NCBI RefSeq assembly: GCF_003627795.1
Contig: NZ_CP032688.1
Location: 62,001-126,000, forward strand
Source: Rhizobium sp. CCGE531
GTDB lineage: Bacteria; Pseudomonadota; Alphaproteobacteria; Rhizobiales; Rhizobiaceae
Direction of reading: 5' to 3'
Length of the DNA stretch: 64,000 nucleotides
Below are positions 61,513-64,000 of the stretch, in pieces; within the stretch, counting starts at the first letter, position 1; each line of letters starts with the position of its first letter. The translations under genes and the position numbers were made by a program. The notes beneath the pieces are model-generated. The model worked only from the letters and a program-made list of their open reading frames with translations. It was not told the DNA's origin and searched no databases.

Positions 61513-62304
61513 GTGAGTGACCCAACGATCGGGATTATCGGCACCGGGGATTTCGCGGCGTATTTGGTCTCTGCGTTGCGCAGAGGCGGCCACTCCGGCC
61601 GTATCATACTTTCGCCCTTCAGTCAGACACGCGCGCAATCCCTCGCTACCGCTGGAAACTGTAAGATCGCGACGGACGATCAGGCCTTGATTGATCAGGC
61701 CGACTGGATTCTTCTCTCGGTCAGGCCCGAGCAGCTAGTAGCAGTTCTCTCAAAGTTGCGGCTTCGCGACACGCAAACCTTGATCTCCGCCGTTGCTGGC
61801 GTGACGATCGCAAGCTTGCGTAGCAGCCTGCGCACAAACTCCCCCATCGTTCGCATAATGCCCTCGAGTTACATCGGGGTGATCGACGGTGGTCTCTTTC
61901 CACTGTTTCCATCGTCCGATGACATCAATAGTGTTTTTGAGCGCGCGGGGAAGGTCCTTGCGCTGGACAGAGAGGCCGACCTTGATCTCGCGATGATCGG
62001 AGCGTGCTTGGCTGGATTCACATACAGCTTTGCTTCACGGTTGGAGAAATGGTTCGTCGATCACGGCATGGAGGCCTCTAAGGCGAGAGATTTGGTCGCT
62101 GGGAACTTACTGGGCGCGGCGGGCAACGCACTAGCAAATCAGAGTATTTCCCTTGACGCGATCTCCGATCGGATCGCCACGCCTGGCACGTACACGAAGG
62201 TGGGCCTCGATTACCTGCGCCACCGAAATTCATTTGAACCTTGGGCCGAGGCGCTTAGCTTGATCGACCTCGACTTGAAATCGAAGACGTCCTCTAAGCC
62301 ATAA
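61513..62304 (+). CDS. Pyrroline-5-carboxylate reductase-like oxidoreductase
   Basis: 263 residues from GTG 61513 (GGAG upstream). The N-terminal NAD(P) motif is GIIGTGDFAAYLVSALRRGGH. ADWILLSVRPEQLVAVLS, LISAVAGVTIASL and PIVRIMPSSYIGV follow the ProC family, as does the helical C-terminal dimerisation domain with DRIATPGTYTKVGLDYL in place of the usual VTSPGGTT. The altered substrate loop suggests a cyclic imino acid other than pyrroline-5-carboxylate. It is the last gene of the ehu unit. Confidence 0.82.
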   Translation: MSDPTIGIIGTGDFAAYLVSALRRGGHSGRIILSPFSQTRAQSLATAGNCKIATDDQALIDQADWILLSVRPEQLVAVLSKLRLRDTQTLISAVAGVTIASLRSSLRTNSPIVRIMPSSYIGVIDGGLFPLFPSSDDINSVFERAGKVLALDREADLDLAMIGACLAGFTYSFASRLEKWFVDHGMEASKARDLVAGNLLGAAGNALANQSISLDAISDRIATPGTYTKVGLDYLRHRNSFEPWAEALSLIDLDLKSKTSSKP

Positions 62305-62584
62305 GGCCGTCACAATTTGGCAGTTCTGGCCCTTGACGAGATACTTAGCCCTTCCAAGCGCATGGCAGGCAGCATAACGGTCTATTATGGAACAGGATCA
62401 GTAATAGCCAGTAGAATATCCCCAGCATCCGGGGCGAGAGTGCCCAGGCCGGGCACATCGTCGTTCCTTCGGAACCGGATCGTTTCTAGAATTCCTGCTG
62501 ACGCGACCAGCGGCATCTCCCATGTCATCAACCCCGCCCGAGGCCGGCCGGGGTAGCGTTTCACTGCCTACACAGCACGCAAGA
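62305..62584. other. Intergenic region between convergent genes
   Basis: 280 bp with no supported gene, between the ProC-like gene and the convergent binding-protein gene. A G/C-rich string GCCCGAGGCCGGCCGGG near 62535 could form a weak hairpin. Nothing else seen. Confidence 0.35.
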
Positions 62585-63754
62585 TCAGTTGGTGGGTCTC
62601 CAGGAAAGCGGATCTGCTGGATTGTCGAAAAATTTAGCGGCAGCGTCAGCAGTCCACCAAGCTGCATCCTTCGGTTCGAGCCAGTCTTCACTATTAGGGT
62701 CGCAATCAGCTGGCAGATCCGATTTTACATCATCAATCGTGTAAGGAATCGCCGGTCGCAGAATAGACTGTATCTTCGGACCTTGACCCTCCAGAGTGCG
62801 CATCATCACGTCCCATACGAAACGAGCCTCGGAGCGCGGCGGCCAGAAGTGGAAGCTCCTGCTTACAAATTCAGGATTCTTACGCCAGTAGCATGATGCC
62901 GAAGCCTCTCCGCCAAGCACGACCGGCACAATCTCGCGCCCGGACTGGCGGACGGCGTCGATCACACCAGACTCGGCTCCCGACTGAACAATAATACCAT
63001 CAATTCGGCCAGGGTTGGCGGCAAGGAACTTCTGAACTTCGGATTGTGCGACGCTGTCTGTCCATTTCCCGTCAACTTGTCCCACGACGTTGATCTCGGG
63101 ATAGTACTCCAAGGCTTTTGTGGCGCCGGCCTGAAAGCTGTCTGAGGAGGCGAAGCCAGTGATTCCGGACACAAGCAGCACATTGCCGCTACCTTCGATC
63201 TCTTCCGCCAACCACTTTGACGCCTCAAAACCGCCCTGCATGTTATTCTCTGTCGCATTGATTGCGAACGGCGACGTCACATAACCGGAGTATGAGATAA
63301 CAGGCACGCCCTTCGAATGGGCGTACTCTATTGTCGGGTTGAGCGCTGTAAGGTTGGAGCAGCATATGATTATGGCGTCGACACCATCATCTACCATCTG
63401 CCGCATTTGGCTGATCTGGGCGCTATCATCGAGATTGGACTGCGTAACGACGAGCTCGGATACCAGCCCAGCCTTCTTGAAAGTCGGCAGAAGCTTGTTT
63501 GTAAATTCATCAAGGACGTTCGCACGCCATGTGTTATCAGCGTAGCTCGAGGCGTAACCAATTTTCCACGGTGGCGCTCGCTTTGCTCTGAAATTCCGAA
63601 ACACAGACTCTCCCGTGGGCAACCGCGGGTCCAATAACTCGTAGGTCTTCCGCTCTTCCCGCGGCAGTTCACTGAGCCCGCCAGCCTTCGCCGTCAGCGG
63701 GATGGCCAGGGTTGCAGCGAGAAAAAATCCAATTATCAACTCACGTACGCACAC
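62585..63754 (-). CDS. Orphan periplasmic binding protein, paralogue of the island protein
   Basis: 389 residues from a GTG start at 63754, the same length as the protein at 17501-18670. The signal peptide is about 1-24 (LIIGFFLAATLAIPLTAKA-G). Long segments are shared, such as PPWKIGYAS, DDGVDAIIICCSN, TIEYAHSKGVPV, GGEASA-CYWRKNP, SFHFWPPR and GPKIQSILRPA-PYTIDDVK; by eye about two thirds of positions are identical. No permease or ATPase gene accompanies it, so it may use the island importer or feed a chemoreceptor. No island operator was found upstream. Confidence 0.88.
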   Translation of the reverse strand: MCVRELIIGFFLAATLAIPLTAKAGGLSELPREERKTYELLDPRLPTGESVFRNFRAKRAPPWKIGYASSYADNTWRANVLDEFTNKLLPTFKKAGLVSELVVTQSNLDDSAQISQMRQMVDDGVDAIIICCSNLTALNPTIEYAHSKGVPVISYSGYVTSPFAINATENNMQGGFEASKWLAEEIEGSGNVLLVSGITGFASSDSFQAGATKALEYYPEINVVGQVDGKWTDSVAQSEVQKFLAANPGRIDGIIVQSGAESGVIDAVRQSGREIVPVVLGGEASASCYWRKNPEFVSRSFHFWPPRSEARFVWDVMMRTLEGQGPKIQSILRPAIPYTIDDVKSDLPADCDPNSEDWLEPKDAAWWTADAAAKFFDNPADPLSWRPTN

Positions 63755-64000
63755 GGATAGGCACCTTTCAAAGTCTGAGCACTGGATGATAGTTTCGTTG
63801 TCTTAAGGTTGGCCCGGGCCGTGCTGAATCCTGCGCGACGGAGAGCGACAAAGAGCTACCAGGAGAGAGACCGGCGCATCGAAGCGAAATCGTGCGCTGG
63901 GGTATGTGACTTTCATTCGATCGAATGGCGGCATGGCCCGCCATCGGCATGCTTCGAATCTCACTACGCCTGCCTTATGCAGCGAGACTTACCCGATGAG
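63755..64000. other. Right edge of the window
   Basis: About 245 bp upstream of the orphan binding-protein gene. It should contain its promoter. The sequence AAGACAACGAAACTATCATC on the reverse strand recalls an island half site only loosely. No gene can be supported before the edge. Confidence 0.3.

Noticed and set aside
1..64000. CRISPR arrays, tRNA or rRNA genes, replication origin (repABC)
   Set aside because: No spaced short repeats, tRNA cloverleaf, rRNA sequence or Rep/Par-type protein was recognised.

Overview
The window reads as accessory, catabolism-oriented DNA from an alphaproteobacterium of the Rhizobiaceae type (Rhizobium, Agrobacterium, Sinorhizobium). The reasons are the density of ABC and TRAP importers, several FCD-type GntR regulators, SoxBDAG and Ehu-type gene sets, a Cbg1-like GH3 glucosidase, GC-rich codon use and remnants of IS6 and IS630 elements. 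No rRNA, tRNA, CRISPR array or replication origin was seen. Names rest on motif and family recognition by eye; no database search was run.

Left part (1-6.3 kb): the end of a TRAP large permease, a Tat-type secreted metallo-beta-lactamase (MBL) fold hydrolase, a decayed patch with an HNH-like gene and a VapC/PIN fragment, and a GH3 beta-glucosidase with a PA14 insert.

Central island (6.2-25.8 kb): this is the most unusual part. A chemoreceptor, a second MBL hydrolase of the methyl parathion hydrolase type, a zinc alcohol dehydrogenase, an MBL lactonase-like enzyme, a GntR regulator, an SCP2-like/alpha-beta hydrolase fusion and an SDR are followed by a run of flavin reductase, carboxymuconolactone-decarboxylase-like protein, RutA-like flavin monooxygenase, periplasmic binding protein, aminotransferase and GFA protein. 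Next come a sugar-type ABC importer, an SsuE-like FMN reductase and RibB. At least six copies of one 19-bp near-palindrome (CAGATT-N7-AATCTG, best copy CAGATTGTCTGATAATCTG) sit in the promoter regions of these units, usually overlapping a TTGACA -35 box. The genes therefore look like one regulon: sensing, uptake and flavin-dependent oxidation of one unknown, probably cyclic and nitrogen-containing, compound, with its own FMN supply.

Inserted segment (25.7-33.1 kb): two remnants of the same IS6-family element in direct orientation flank an AraC regulator, a NIT-like chemoreceptor and a PAS-PAS-PAS-GGDEF-EAL protein.

Right part (33.5-64 kb): three linked amino-acid or N-methyl-compound modules. 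(i) A GntR regulator, a EutA-like racemase-family protein, a creatinase/EutD-like M24 protein and a Pot-type ABC importer share CTGNANACAG-like operator repeats. (ii) A tight operon soxB-soxD-soxA-soxG-threonine aldolase-PLP dehydratase-purU-folD-ridA, divergent from a GlxA/SouR-type regulator, can convert sarcosine to glycine, methylene-THF, formyl-THF and formate. (iii) An amidase with an AtzG-like small partner and a second M24 hydrolase are divergent from an ehuBCDA importer, an aspartate dehydrogenase, a GntR regulator and a ProC-like reductase. An intact IS630-type element with a -1 frameshift lies between (ii) and (iii) and has truncated an amidase relic. The window ends with an orphan paralogue of the binding protein in the central island.
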